From the NCBI GenBank assembly GCA_030403585.1, contig JAUEPE010000070.1, positions 1-32,687 on the forward strand: 32,687 bases of DNA, given 5' to 3'. Positions 16,890 to 23,762 of this stretch are shown here, piece after piece. The notes below the pieces were generated by a model, which was not told where the DNA came from, ran no database searches, and worked only from the letters and a program-made list of their open reading frames with translations. Positions within the stretch are counted from its first letter, which is position 1, and the number at the start of each line of letters is the position of its first letter. The stretch comes from Frankia sp. RB7 (lineage in GTDB: Bacteria > Pseudomonadota > Alphaproteobacteria > Rhizobiales > Xanthobacteraceae). A program made the translations under genes and the position numbers.

Positions 16890-17476
16890 CGCGCTTTGTA
16901 GCCGGGGCTCAGCCACTTCAATTCGGTATTGCTAGGGGCATCCTTGTCCCAGACGAACCACGCATAAGCGGTGGTGCCTGAACCCGTTGCCGTTGCCCCT
17001 TTCATGTAGAAGGTGATCCGTTCGCTAAACACATAGACACGAGCGGGAGGCGAAACTTTGAAAATTGTGTTAGCCCGATTTGCGCCCTCTAGAAAAGCAA
17101 GTCTGAGTAGTAGTGCAAACTTCCTCCGCGCGCGCACGGAGCCGGCGCGCACGAAGCCTTCCGCACTGTTATAGGGCGGGTTTGTTATGACGTTATCCGC
17201 ATGGCGCTTGCAAGTCAGGAAGTCGACGCCTGTTTTCCCAAATCCGCGATCATAAAGGTCCGAACTGAACACGGGTCGTCCTGTCTGTTCTAGCACCTTG
17301 GTCATTGCGCCGTCCCCGCAAGCGCATTCCCAAATATCGCCTTCGAAACTTTCGTTGTCGATCAGTGCATGAGTGGCCCAAGCGGGCGTTGGGAAAAAAT
17401 CCGGGCCCGCCAGATCAGCGCTGCGCTTCGCAGTGGGCTTGAAACCGCCGTTGAGGTTATAGGTCGAGTCAGCCAT
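16874..17476 (-). CDS. Phage-type solitary DNA (adenine/cytosine-N4) methyltransferase
   Basis: The product is 200 aa from the ATG at 17476. An in-frame ATG at 17527 would add 17 residues, but those run antisense to a pseudogene. Motif X-like FFPTPAWATHALI is at 28-40, the SAM-binding motif I ECACGDGAM at 50-58, and the catalytic motif IV NPPY at 99-102. This order (X-I-IV) and the NPPY sequence indicate an amino-methyltransferase acting on adenine N6 or cytosine N4. The compact size and the ending VYVFSERITFY...AYAWFVWDK match small methyltransferases of phages and prophages. No restriction nuclease or target-recognition domain is visible, so it is an orphan. It converges on, and overlaps, the winged-helix-like gene. 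Confidence 0.85.
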   Translation of the reverse strand: MADSTYNLNGGFKPTAKRSADLAGPDFFPTPAWATHALIDNESFEGDIWECACGDGAMTKVLEQTGRPVFSSDLYDRGFGKTGVDFLTCKRHADNVITNPPYNSAEGFVRAGSVRARRKFALLLRLAFLEGANRANTIFKVSPPARVYVFSERITFYMKGATATGSGTTAYAWFVWDKDAPSNTELKWLSPGYKARYSRS

Positions 17477-17510
17477 TCGGTATCTATAGAGTGATCGCTT
17501 GATTCTGACG

Positions 17511-17782
17511 AGTCCGTGGAAGTTCATCCTGGTTTCCAAGACCGCCATCAGCAACGAGGTCGCGGTGTCGTTGATTGCGAATTTCGTCCTGTTGGGAGCG
17601 TGGTAAACCGCCGCGCTCGGATCGATAGCGCTGGTGCTGGGCGGCGTCGTGTCGCTCGGCTCGAACATCAGCACGTTGCGGCAGACGGATGACGCGATCG
17701 GTGCTGCGGAGGCGCGCCGCGCGGCGTTGATCGGCAGGATCGATTTACGCGTGGTCGCGATACGCCGATGAAGCTGGTGTGA
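17511..17782 (+). pseudogene. Decayed paralogue of the two-helix membrane protein gene (16009-16356)
   Basis: Conceptual translation from about 17517 (WKFILVSKTAIS...) follows residues 29-115 of the gene at 16009 without gaps up to the C-terminus. The stretch TAALGSIALVLGG and the stretch STLRQTDDAI are identical. It carries an in-frame TAA at 17604-17606 where the intact copy has Gln, has lost its N-terminal ~28 codons, and has a 1-base deletion just before the conserved end (CGCCGATGAAGCTGGTGTGA in both). DNA identity is high but not perfect, so the duplication is not recent. The lost 5' end lies at the point where the methyltransferase gene begins on the other strand. Confidence 0.85.
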
Positions 17783-17791
17783 CGCGCTGTC

Positions 17792-17944
17792 TTACGCGGC
17801 AGTCTTGAGAGACAGGCCTTGCATTTCCGTGCGGCATTCGGCGGCGAAGGCTTGAAGCCGTTCCGCGGTTTGCCGGTCGAGGATCGCCTTCGCCAGACGC
17901 TCGGCACGGGCTACTTGCTCTCGGAGATAGTCGATGCGGGCCAT
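17792..17944 (-). CDS. 50-aa helical protein, unknown function
   Basis: The reading frame starts MARIDYLREQVARAERLAKA and ends LSLKTAA. The ATG at 17944 is preceded by GGAAGGTGACAC, a good ribosome site. The chain is a single long amphipathic helix (REQVARAERLAKAILDRQTAERLQAFAAEC in outline) with one Cys. There is no signal or membrane segment. Small proteins starting MARIDYLREQ are, in my recollection, common in Bradyrhizobium; I cannot verify it. It borders the right edge of the accessory block. Confidence 0.65.
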   Translation of the reverse strand: MARIDYLREQVARAERLAKAILDRQTAERLQAFAAECRTEMQGLSLKTAA

Positions 17945-18009
17945 GTGTCACCTTCCGCCGGGATAATTTGAAGCAAATTGCTTCGTTCCAGTGGCCGTGA
18001 GGGTATGCC

Positions 18010-18022
18010 TAACCCGGGGTTA
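18010..18022. other. Short palindrome at the end of the GST gene
   Basis: TAACCC-G-GGGTTA is a perfect 6-bp inverted repeat with a 1-nt centre, 16 bp beyond the GST stop (minus strand). It is too small for a confident terminator but is the only structured element in the 93-bp gap between the 50-aa ORF and GST. Confidence 0.25.
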
Positions 18023-18037
18023 ATTATGTGCGGTGGG

Positions 18038-18679
18038 TCACGCTCCGCGAGCCGCATCCGCAGCCGCGAAATGCGCCATCTGGTCTGCGCGCGCCTTCGC
18101 GAATGCCGGACGGCCCGTGGCGCGCGCGACATAGGCGCGGCAGGCAGGACTGTCGGCGAGCCCGCCGAAACGTTCGACGACGCGCAGCACGTCCGCCATC
18201 AGAATGTCGGCGATGGCGAACGAGCCCGCCAGCCATTCGCGGTCGGACAGCACCATCTCCATGTGCTTGAGGCGAAGCTTGAGGAAGTCGTCGAAGAACT
18301 TCGATCCCGGCTCGCCCATGAACTTCAGCATCGTCCACGGCAGGCTCGCCATCTCCACCGAATTGAGCGCGGCGAACACCCATTCCGTCGCTTCGCTGCG
18401 GCCGCGCGGATCGGCCGGCAGCAGCGCGTCGCTGAGCCCGCCGAGATGCAGCAGGATTGCGCCAGTCTCGAAGATCGAGAGATCGCCATCGGTCAGCCAT
18501 GGCGCCTGGCCGAACGGCTGGTGCGCCAGATGCGCAGGCCCGCGGTTGTCGAACGGCACGCTGGCGACGCGATAGGGCAACGCAGCCTCTTCGAGCGCCC
18601 AGCGCACACGAAGATCGCGGACATAGCCGCGCGGCGGCGGGGGAACCCAGTCGTAGGTGATCAGGGTGAGGTCGGGCAT
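18038..18679 (-). CDS. Glutathione S-transferase family protein
   Basis: The product is 213 aa from the ATG at 18679 (GGAG 7 nt upstream); the 35-residue upstream extension is not protein-like. The N-terminal thioredoxin-like domain contains LEEAALPYRVASV and the glutathione gamma-Glu contact region LSIFETGAILLHLG (E-T/S motif). The C-terminal all-helical domain includes LAGSFAIADILMADVLRVV, the conserved N-capping box of GSTs. The active-site Ser/Cys region near YDWVPPPPRGYV is unusual, with four prolines. It may conjugate or reduce small electrophiles using glutathione in the cytosol. Substrate class is undetermined. Confidence 0.88.
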   Translation of the reverse strand: MPDLTLITYDWVPPPPRGYVRDLRVRWALEEAALPYRVASVPFDNRGPAHLAHQPFGQAPWLTDGDLSIFETGAILLHLGGLSDALLPADPRGRSEATEWVFAALNSVEMASLPWTMLKFMGEPGSKFFDDFLKLRLKHMEMVLSDREWLAGSFAIADILMADVLRVVERFGGLADSPACRAYVARATGRPAFAKARADQMAHFAAADAARGA

Positions 18680-18760
18680 GCGGTGTCTCCGTGCTTTCTC
18701 AAGCATAGGACGGACGGAGGCGCCGCGTTCCGACAGGGGGGCGCGAATTTTTGCAAGGGC

Positions 18761-18804
18761 CGCGGTGCGGCGGGTTAGGCGCAACCGTAACCCGCCGCAC
18801 CGCG
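18761..18804 (-). terminator. Strong 17-bp hairpin after the ClpP-like gene
   Basis: Arms at 18761-18777 and 18788-18804 pair perfectly over 17 bp (TAACCCGCCGCACCGCG) around a 10-nt loop. The hairpin starts 4 bp past the stop codon at 18809. No U-tract follows, so it may act as a terminator with Rho, or as an mRNA 3'-end stabiliser. It lies 81 bp upstream of the GST start. Confidence 0.7.
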
Positions 18805-18808
18805 CCGG

Positions 18809-19267
18809 CTACTTGCACGCCGGATAGCCGAAGCGCTTGATGATCTCGCTTCCTGAAATCGAATGGAAGGCGAAGGTGTCCATGTAATGGTTGTCGGTGA
18901 CGTATTGGCGCAAGGCGGCGTTGTAAGTGCTGGCCATTTGTTGCGTGCGCGAAGGGCTGATGATGCCCTTTTTCATGGAGCCGCCGGCGTGAAACAACAA
19001 CGTGGCGCCGGGCGTGACACAGACATTGCGGATCGAAAGGAACATCGTGCAGGCGGATTGACAATGGCTCTCGATGCGAAAGCGCTCGCCCGAGGCGTTG
19101 TACTGCGAAATCACCGCCAGGAATTGGTCAAACTCGGCCGGAGTGGCGGCGCCGTGGCCCATATGCAGGGACGATACGGAGCCATCAGCGTATGCCGACT
19201 GCGCCGCCAGGCCGCAGAACATGCCAAGAAATCCGAGCGCTCGCGCCAATCGATGCCATCTGTTCAA
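18809..19267 (-). CDS. Secreted ClpP-like (COG3904-type) protein
   Basis: The product is 152 aa if the TTG at 19267 is used (GGGAGAG ribosome site 5-6 nt upstream; next residues NRWHRLARALGFLGMFCGLAAQSAYA form a textbook signal peptide). The longer frame from 19345 would bury the signal in the chain. The mature part contains RIESHCQSACTMFLSIRNVCVTPGATLLFHAGG, split here only by eye. The pattern S-x-C-x-SACT-x-x-L, then GA-x-L-x-FH, matches periplasmic ClpP/crotonase-fold proteins of alphaproteobacteria. Ser in SACT would be the nucleophile position; activity is unproven. Three Cys in the mature chain suggest a disulphide. Confidence 0.7.
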   Translation of the reverse strand: MNRWHRLARALGFLGMFCGLAAQSAYADGSVSSLHMGHGAATPAEFDQFLAVISQYNASGERFRIESHCQSACTMFLSIRNVCVTPGATLLFHAGGSMKKGIISPSRTQQMASTYNAALRQYVTDNHYMDTFAFHSISGSEIIKRFGYPACK

Positions 19268-19360
19268 AGTGCTCTCCCGAATCAATTGAGTTTGTATGAA
19301 AGCGGTAACTTCATCACTTCGGTAGATAAGGCTCCGCCAATCCATCCGCCGTGCGCGCGA

Positions 19361-21319
19361 TCACGGTCCAAGTTTCGCAAGCCTCCCTTGCTTCGCGGCC
19401 TCAACCGCGCGCTCCGCATCCTCCGGCAGCAATATCCGCTCCGCGACCTGCCGTGCCGCCTCGCGCTTCACCGCGGCCACATAGGCGCCGTCATCGGCAT
19501 ATCGCTCGGCAATCGACAGCCTGGGATCGTGCACTTCCTTCCGCGCGGCTTCGGTCGGTGCGAACGGCACGACTGCGCCTTGCAACGGATAGAGCGCCGT
19601 AGGGCCAAATCCTGCCGCGCGCGGATTCCAGGCGGTGTAGGTCGCGCGCGGTACGGCCAATGCGAGCTGGCGGATGCCTGCGATCGCCATGCCGTCATCG
19701 TCTGCCTTTGGCACGAACACGGGATAGCGGCCGGTCTCCTTCGGCGGCAGCACGCTCTGGTCGGAGAAGGCGGCGAGCGTATGGATGCCGGCGTAGGGCA
19801 GGCCGGGAATGTCGGTCGGCACCGCGCCTTGCGCCGCGACCAGCGTGCCATGGGCGCGCATGGGGACGCGGCTTGCGGGCGGTTTTGTGCCGTCGCTGAT
19901 CCAGGCGTTGAGGTCGGTGAGCAACGCGCGCATCGGCATGCCTGCATGCATCGGGTTTTGCGGCAGGGACATCGCGGGCAGTCCCTTCTTCATCACATCA
20001 GTGGCTTCCGCGAAATGCGGCGTGCCTGCGATCATGTAGGCGCGGACGTTGTCGGGGAGGTCGAGGTGGTTGCCGGCGAGGTCGGTGACGAGAAGCGAGG
20101 CGTGCGAGGCCCACCATTCGTGCTCGCTGTCGGTATGCATCACCTTGGGGCAGGTGACCGAGAGCGAGCAGCGGCGCAGCACGCCGTCGGTCTTGCCGGA
20201 ATAGGGATCGCTCAGCGTCGCATAGGTGAAGGGGAAGAGATCGGCCTGCCATGCCGGATCCTGCATGTGGCGCGGGTTGCGGCCGGGCTGGCCGAAACGG
20301 ACATTGGTCGCCATGCGCCGCGTGCCGGCGACATGCGGCATCAATCCGTCGAACACCATGCGTCCCCCAAGATCCTCGTTGAAGCCGAGGTAGAGGAAAT
20401 CGCGCAGGAAGCGGCCGGACTGGGAGACGCCAAAGCCGATGGCGCGGCTGACGGACGGATGAAGTCCGTCAAGCAGCGGGTTGGCCTTCGTCTCGTCGTG
20501 GCGGAGGAAGCTGACGACGTCGCGCACCGCGGCATAGCCCATGCCGAGCGGTATCGGATCGCGCGCGGTGTAGGTGATCTCGTAGAGCGCGCCGGCGTCA
20601 AAGCCGTCGGGCCGGGTGATCTCCACTGTATTGGGATCGACGAGCTTTGCGGCGAGGCCAGACGGCGTCTGCCGCGGATCGGCCCAGGCGGCGCGCACGG
20701 TGACGTTGAGGTTCGCAGCATCAGCGGCGGGCCAGGTCAGCGTCGCGCGCGCCGGACTTGTGGTGTTGTCGAACACGAATTCCTCGCGCGCAGGACCGGT
20801 GATGGTCTTGATGACAGGCGCGGTCATCGCGAGCTGTCCCGGCTTGGAGGGGATGTCGCCCTGCCAGCCGACCCAGACCATCGTAAAACCCTGGCGGTGC
20901 AGGAAGCCGATGCCGGCGTCCTCGGCCTTGTCGGCATTGTTGGCGCCGGGCTGGGCGGAATCGTCGAACAGTTGCGGCGCGAGCTTTCTGCCGCGATTGG
21001 GCACATCCAGCAGCAGCGTGCCGTTGCCGTGGGTGGGATCGGTCGGCCGGAGGATCACGACGTCGGCGGTGGCCTCGACCTTGCCGTCGGCGTTGCGCGG
21101 CGCCAGCGCGAGATCGGTGATGACGGCGTTGCGGTCGTCGGCCGGGTTCAGTGCGAGGGTCGCGCGCGCGGTGATGCGCTCATAGTTGCCGACATTGCCG
21201 AAGCTGCGCCCGGCAAACGCCGGCACGCGTTCGGTGATATCGAAGCGGACGATCTCGGCGTGCGAGGCGAGGGGGAAGAGGCTGGCGATCGCGATGATGC
21301 CCGTGATGATCCTGCGCAT
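19361..21319 (-). CDS. Large exported alpha/beta-hydrolase-domain protein (Abhydrolase_10 type)
   Basis: The product is 652 aa with a signal peptide (residues 1-21, cleavage SHA-EI). The body matches the large bacterial family annotated as alpha/beta hydrolase domain-containing: FGNVGNYERITARATLALNP, TLLLDVPNRGRK, FTMVWVGWQGD, and the nucleophile region SRAIGFGVSQSGRFLRDFLY with Ser in GVSQSG. EHEWWASHASLLVTDLAG and the end (RLSIAERYADDGAYVAAVKREA) also match. A periplasmic esterase or lipase-like activity is inferred; no substrate is known. The opposite strand happens to be open over nearly the same span, but that frame has no homology-like features. It probably forms its own unit; the divergent small gene starts at 21428. 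Confidence 0.87.
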   Translation of the reverse strand: MRRIITGIIAIASLFPLASHAEIVRFDITERVPAFAGRSFGNVGNYERITARATLALNPADDRNAVITDLALAPRNADGKVEATADVVILRPTDPTHGNGTLLLDVPNRGRKLAPQLFDDSAQPGANNADKAEDAGIGFLHRQGFTMVWVGWQGDIPSKPGQLAMTAPVIKTITGPAREEFVFDNTTSPARATLTWPAADAANLNVTVRAAWADPRQTPSGLAAKLVDPNTVEITRPDGFDAGALYEITYTARDPIPLGMGYAAVRDVVSFLRHDETKANPLLDGLHPSVSRAIGFGVSQSGRFLRDFLYLGFNEDLGGRMVFDGLMPHVAGTRRMATNVRFGQPGRNPRHMQDPAWQADLFPFTYATLSDPYSGKTDGVLRRCSLSVTCPKVMHTDSEHEWWASHASLLVTDLAGNHLDLPDNVRAYMIAGTPHFAEATDVMKKGLPAMSLPQNPMHAGMPMRALLTDLNAWISDGTKPPASRVPMRAHGTLVAAQGAVPTDIPGLPYAGIHTLAAFSDQSVLPPKETGRYPVFVPKADDDGMAIAGIRQLALAVPRATYTAWNPRAAGFGPTALYPLQGAVVPFAPTEAARKEVHDPRLSIAERYADDGAYVAAVKREAARQVAERILLPEDAERAVEAAKQGRLAKLGP

Positions 21320-21427
21320 GGCCGGTCCTTCCCCGATGTCGCGCGCTTCTCATGTTCCGTCGCGCGGGTTTTTTGTTGCGGCCACTATAACCAGCTATGC
21401 TGCGGCCAAACAACAGGAGGAAATCCG

Positions 21428-21742
21428 ATGCCCGCCGCCTATTTCGTCGTCCGCGCCACCGTCACCGATGCCGACAAGCGCGCCGCCTTCGACAGATGGT
21501 ACGAGACCGAGCACGTCCCCGACGCCGTGAAGGCGTTCGGCGTAGCCAAGGCCTGGCGGTTCTGGAGCCTGGACGATCCCTCGCTGCACCAGGCCATGTA
21601 TCAGTTCGATGACGAGGCCAAGCTTCAGGCGATGCTGAAGGGCGATGCGCTGACAAAGCTCGTCGCCGATTTCAACCGCGACTGGCCCGAGGTCAAGCGC
21701 TCGCGCGAGACGCTGGTGCTGGCGCAGGAGTTTGCGAGGTAG
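21428..21742 (+). CDS. Small dimeric alpha-beta-barrel protein (EthD-like), unknown substrate
   Basis: The product is 104 aa from the ATG at 21428 with a very strong AACAGGAGGAAATCCG ribosome site. The upstream extension of this frame belongs to the antisense of the hydrolase gene and should not be annotated. The chain reads AAYFVVRATVTDADKRAAFDRWYETEHVPDAVKAFG, then AWRFWSLDDPSLHQAMYQFD: a ferredoxin-like fold with the WYxxEHxPD motif typical of dimeric alpha-beta-barrel proteins such as EthD. Such proteins bind or oxidise small aromatic or ring compounds, but no substrate can be inferred. Confidence 0.8.
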   Translation: MPAAYFVVRATVTDADKRAAFDRWYETEHVPDAVKAFGVAKAWRFWSLDDPSLHQAMYQFDDEAKLQAMLKGDALTKLVADFNRDWPEVKRSRETLVLAQEFAR

Positions 21743-21763
21743 CCAGCCTTCCTGTCATCTTTG

Positions 21764-21800
21764 CAATGAACCTGAACGCACGATTCAGCGGCAGCTCATG
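21764..21800 (+). promoter_or_regulatory. Possible promoter motif for the Tat-exported small protein
   Basis: AATGAACCTGAACGC followed by ATTCAGCGGCAGCTCATG lies 56 bp upstream of the gene at 21856. A similar arrangement (AATGTTCATGCCGC then ATTCAGGTCATG, minus strand, 22710-22685) lies upstream of the small exported protein starting at 22538. Both genes encode tiny secreted proteins, so the shared string may be a binding site for a common ECF-type sigma factor or regulator. Two copies are weak evidence. Confidence 0.35.
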
Positions 21801-21855
21801 TCGCGAGCCCGAGACTTCCTCTGCATCACTTGATCGATCAAACAGAGGACATGCC

Positions 21856-22125
21856 ATGGAGCGCCGAAGCTTTTTGAAACTTGCATGCGGTGTTGCGGCG
21901 GGAGCCGCCGCGTTCACCGCCGCCGCACAGGCCGCGCCATTGGCGCCGCCCCCGCTCAGCAATGGCGGCATGCCGCTCGCCAATCCGGATGCTCATCCCG
22001 CCGTCACCAGCAGCGAGGAAGCAGCCCAGCTCAAGCCGGAGCAGGTGCACTGGCATGGCCACTGGCATCACCGCCATTGGGGTTGGCGCCGTCGCTGGCA
22101 CCGCCGCCATTGGCGTCACTGGTAA
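21856..22125 (+). CDS. Small Tat-exported His/Trp/Arg-rich protein
   Basis: The product is 89 aa. The start MERRSFLKLACGVAAGAAAFTA is a twin-arginine signal (ERRSFLK plus a hydrophobic stretch; AQA cleavage near residue 26). The mature part is short, with a Pro/Ala linker, and ends in HWHGHWHHRHWGWRRRWHRRHW-like sequence: about 25 residues of His, Trp and Arg only. The Tat route implies folding, or a cofactor/metal bound, before export; the His-rich tail could bind Cu, Ni or Zn (inference). The ATG at 21856 is preferred over 21851, which is out of frame. A classical terminator follows at 22142. Confidence 0.8.
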   Translation: MERRSFLKLACGVAAGAAAFTAAAQAAPLAPPPLSNGGMPLANPDAHPAVTSSEEAAQLKPEQVHWHGHWHHRHWGWRRRWHRRHWRHW

Positions 22126-22141
22126 CGCCGCGCCTGGACTG

Positions 22142-22172
22142 AAAAGGGGATCGCGATTGCGATCCCCTTTTT
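22142..22172 (+). terminator. Rho-independent terminator of the Tat-exported protein gene
   Basis: A 13-bp stem (AAAAGGGGATCGC / GCGATCCCCTTTT) with a 4-nt loop ends in TTTTT. It lies 17 bp after the stop codon at 22125. This is the clearest intrinsic terminator in the window. Confidence 0.92.
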
Positions 22173-22181
22173 GCTATGCGC

Positions 22182-22252
22182 CAAGCCTCTTAAGCGAAAC
22201 AAGCCTCTTAATCGAAACAAGCTTCTTAAGCGAAACAAGCCTCCCAACGAAA
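22182..22252. repeat. 18-bp tandem repeat array, about four units
   Basis: CAAGCCTCTTAAGCGAAA repeats at 22182, 22200 (one change) and 22218 (one change), then a degenerate fourth copy from 22236. It lies in the gap between two converging genes, walled off by a terminator on each side, so it is probably untranscribed or weakly so. Unique spacers are absent, so it is not CRISPR. Confidence 0.85.
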
Positions 22253-22285
22253 ATGGCCGCGCAGGTCGATCCCGCGCGGCCATTT
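22251..22285 (-). terminator. Terminator of the Cys/Pro-rich secreted protein gene
   Basis: A perfect 12-bp stem (AAATGGCCGCGC / GCGCGGCCATTT) with an 11-nt loop. On the minus strand it runs into a T-rich stretch (TTTTCG). It starts 14 bp past the stop codon of the gene at 22299-22538. Confidence 0.85.
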
Positions 22286-22298
22286 CGCAAGTGCAAGG

Positions 22299-22538
22299 TC
22301 AGAACGGACGGCAGCGGCCGGCGTACCAGCGGAAGCCATAGGGGCACACGCGCGGACGCACGACGACGACCGGCGGGGCGACCACGACGGGAGCCACGAC
22401 GACGGGCCCGCCCATGCGGCGGCAACCGCCAGCTGGGCCACGGTACCAGCCAGGACCGCAGCCGCCCATGGCGCTGGCGGACTCGCTAAAACTGACGGCC
22501 GCGCTGGCGAGCATCACGGCGGCGAACAGATATTTCAT
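22299..22538 (-). CDS. Small secreted Gly/Cys/Pro-Val-rich protein
   Basis: The product is 79 aa from the ATG at 22538 (GGAAG ribosome site). A signal peptide covers residues 1-23 (ASA). The mature chain begins MGGCGPGWYRGPAGGCRRM, resembling the GCG...GGCR prefix motif of small exported rhizobial proteins (recalled, unverified). It then has a Pro/Val low-complexity linker (VVVAPVVVAPPVVVVRP) and ends VCPYGFRWYAGRCRPF. The four mature Cys fall in two pairs, fitting disulphides in the periplasm or outside the cell. Function is unknown. An 8-bp inverted repeat (CGACATGT...ACATGTCG, 22632-22658) is upstream. Confidence 0.75.
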   Translation of the reverse strand: MKYLFAAVMLASAAVSFSESASAMGGCGPGWYRGPAGGCRRMGGPVVVAPVVVAPPVVVVRPRVCPYGFRWYAGRCRPF

Positions 22539-22631
22539 TTGATCTTCCTTCTCGTCCTTGGGGGCAAGTCTCTGGGGGAGACTCCAGGGGGCTTGGCGCT
22601 TGCGGCGCACAATGAATCAAAAGATACGATT

Positions 22632-22658
22632 CGACATGTTAATTTTTGCGACATGTCG
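22632..22658. promoter_or_regulatory. Inverted repeat upstream of the small secreted protein gene
   Basis: CGACATGT (22632-22639) and ACATGTCG (22651-22658) form a perfect 8-bp dyad with an 11-nt AT-rich spacer, roughly two helical turns centre to centre. It lies about 95 bp upstream of the gene starting at 22538 (minus) and is a plausible operator. No cognate regulator is identified. Confidence 0.35.
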
Positions 22659-22743
22659 GCACGGCGCGATCCAAACCTGCCAATCATGACCTGAATGCGG
22701 CATGAACATTTCCCGCGTACGGCCTCAGGCGACAGGGGTGGCG

Positions 22744-23751
22744 CTAGCGGCCGAGAAAGCCCAGCACCAGCTCCTTGTACTTCTCCGGCGCCTCCAGGAA
22801 GACGAGGTGGCCTGTATCCGGAATGATTTCAGCCCGCGCATTCGGCATCTTAGCCGCGAACGCTTTGGCCAGCTCGGCGTTCTGCCCCATTTTTGCGCGC
22901 AGTGCCTCCGGCGCATTCGGCCGGCCCGGTGCGTTGTGGTCGTCGGCGCCCATGATGAACAGCGTCGGCTCGATGATGAGCGGAATTTCGTGCGCCACCG
23001 GCTCACGATAGATCATCTGGCCGGATGAGACGAAGGCGCGCAGCCAGCGCGGATAATCGGGACTGCCTTTGATGTTGAAGCGGGCGTCGATGAATGGCGT
23101 GATCGCGTCGCCCGGCAACTTGATCGCGTAATTGGTCTGGAGCTGTTTGCGATAGCCGTCGGCGGTGAGCTTGTCCTCGGTCTCGATGATCTTTTCGGTC
23201 GGCGTCGGCGGTACGTAGAGGCGATAGTCCTCCAGGCCGATCGGCGCGGTCAGCACCAGATGCGCGACGCGATCAGGGTATGCGCGGGCGATGCGCACGC
23301 CCAGCATGCCGCCGAGCGAATGGGCGACGACATCTGCCTTGTCGATTTTGAGATGATCGAGCAGCGCGATGGTGTTACGCGCCAGCGTGTCGAAATGCAA
23401 TTCGCCCACGGGCTTCGACGATTTGCCGAAGCCGATCTGGTCCGGGACCACGACACGATAGCCGGCCTCGTTGAGCATCTTGATGACAGGCGTCCAGTAG
23501 CTCGACGGAAAATTGCGTCCATGCAGCAGCACCACGGTGCGGCCGTTCGGCTGCGCCGGCGCCACATCCATATAGGCCATGCCGAGCTGCTCGCCGTCGT
23601 TCACGACCGGCAGCAGGTGCACGGGATAGGGATAGGCAAAGCCTTCGAGCGCGATACCGTAGGGCTCGCGTTGGGGCGTGTCGGCGGCGTGGGCGGTGAA
23701 TGGGGAAGCGAGCAGGGCGGCGGCAAGGGCGGCTGGGAGGATGCGGATCAT
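22744..23751 (-). CDS. Periplasmic alpha/beta hydrolase
   Basis: The product is 335 aa with a signal peptide (1-22, AHA-AD). Classical triad: nucleophile Ser145 in VVAHSLGGM, Asp270 in IMGADDHNAPG and His315 in PDTGHLVFLE. The oxyanion HG motif is LLHGRNF at 75-81. The cap region (residues 180-250) is Tyr/Pro-rich. The family includes haloalkane dehalogenases, epoxide hydrolases and esterases; here Ser rather than Asp as nucleophile favours an esterase or lactonase. Upstream on the same strand is the ArsR-type regulator gene, 102 bp away with a repeat between, so regulation by it is possible but unproven. Confidence 0.88.
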   Translation of the reverse strand: MIRILPAALAAALLASPFTAHAADTPQREPYGIALEGFAYPYPVHLLPVVNDGEQLGMAYMDVAPAQPNGRTVVLLHGRNFPSSYWTPVIKMLNEAGYRVVVPDQIGFGKSSKPVGELHFDTLARNTIALLDHLKIDKADVVAHSLGGMLGVRIARAYPDRVAHLVLTAPIGLEDYRLYVPPTPTEKIIETEDKLTADGYRKQLQTNYAIKLPGDAITPFIDARFNIKGSPDYPRWLRAFVSSGQMIYREPVAHEIPLIIEPTLFIMGADDHNAPGRPNAPEALRAKMGQNAELAKAFAAKMPNARAEIIPDTGHLVFLEAPEKYKELVLGFLGR

Positions 23752-23762
23752 GGAGGTCTCTG

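Noticed and set aside
18863..21742. A 959-codon open frame on the plus strand opposite the large hydrolase gene
   Set aside because: High GC with strong third-position bias leaves antisense frames open. The translation is Arg/His/Gly-rich, has no domain or signal, and only its last 104 codons (from 21428, own ribosome site) look like protein.
22182..22252. Possible CRISPR array
   Set aside because: 18-bp units abut each other with no spacers.
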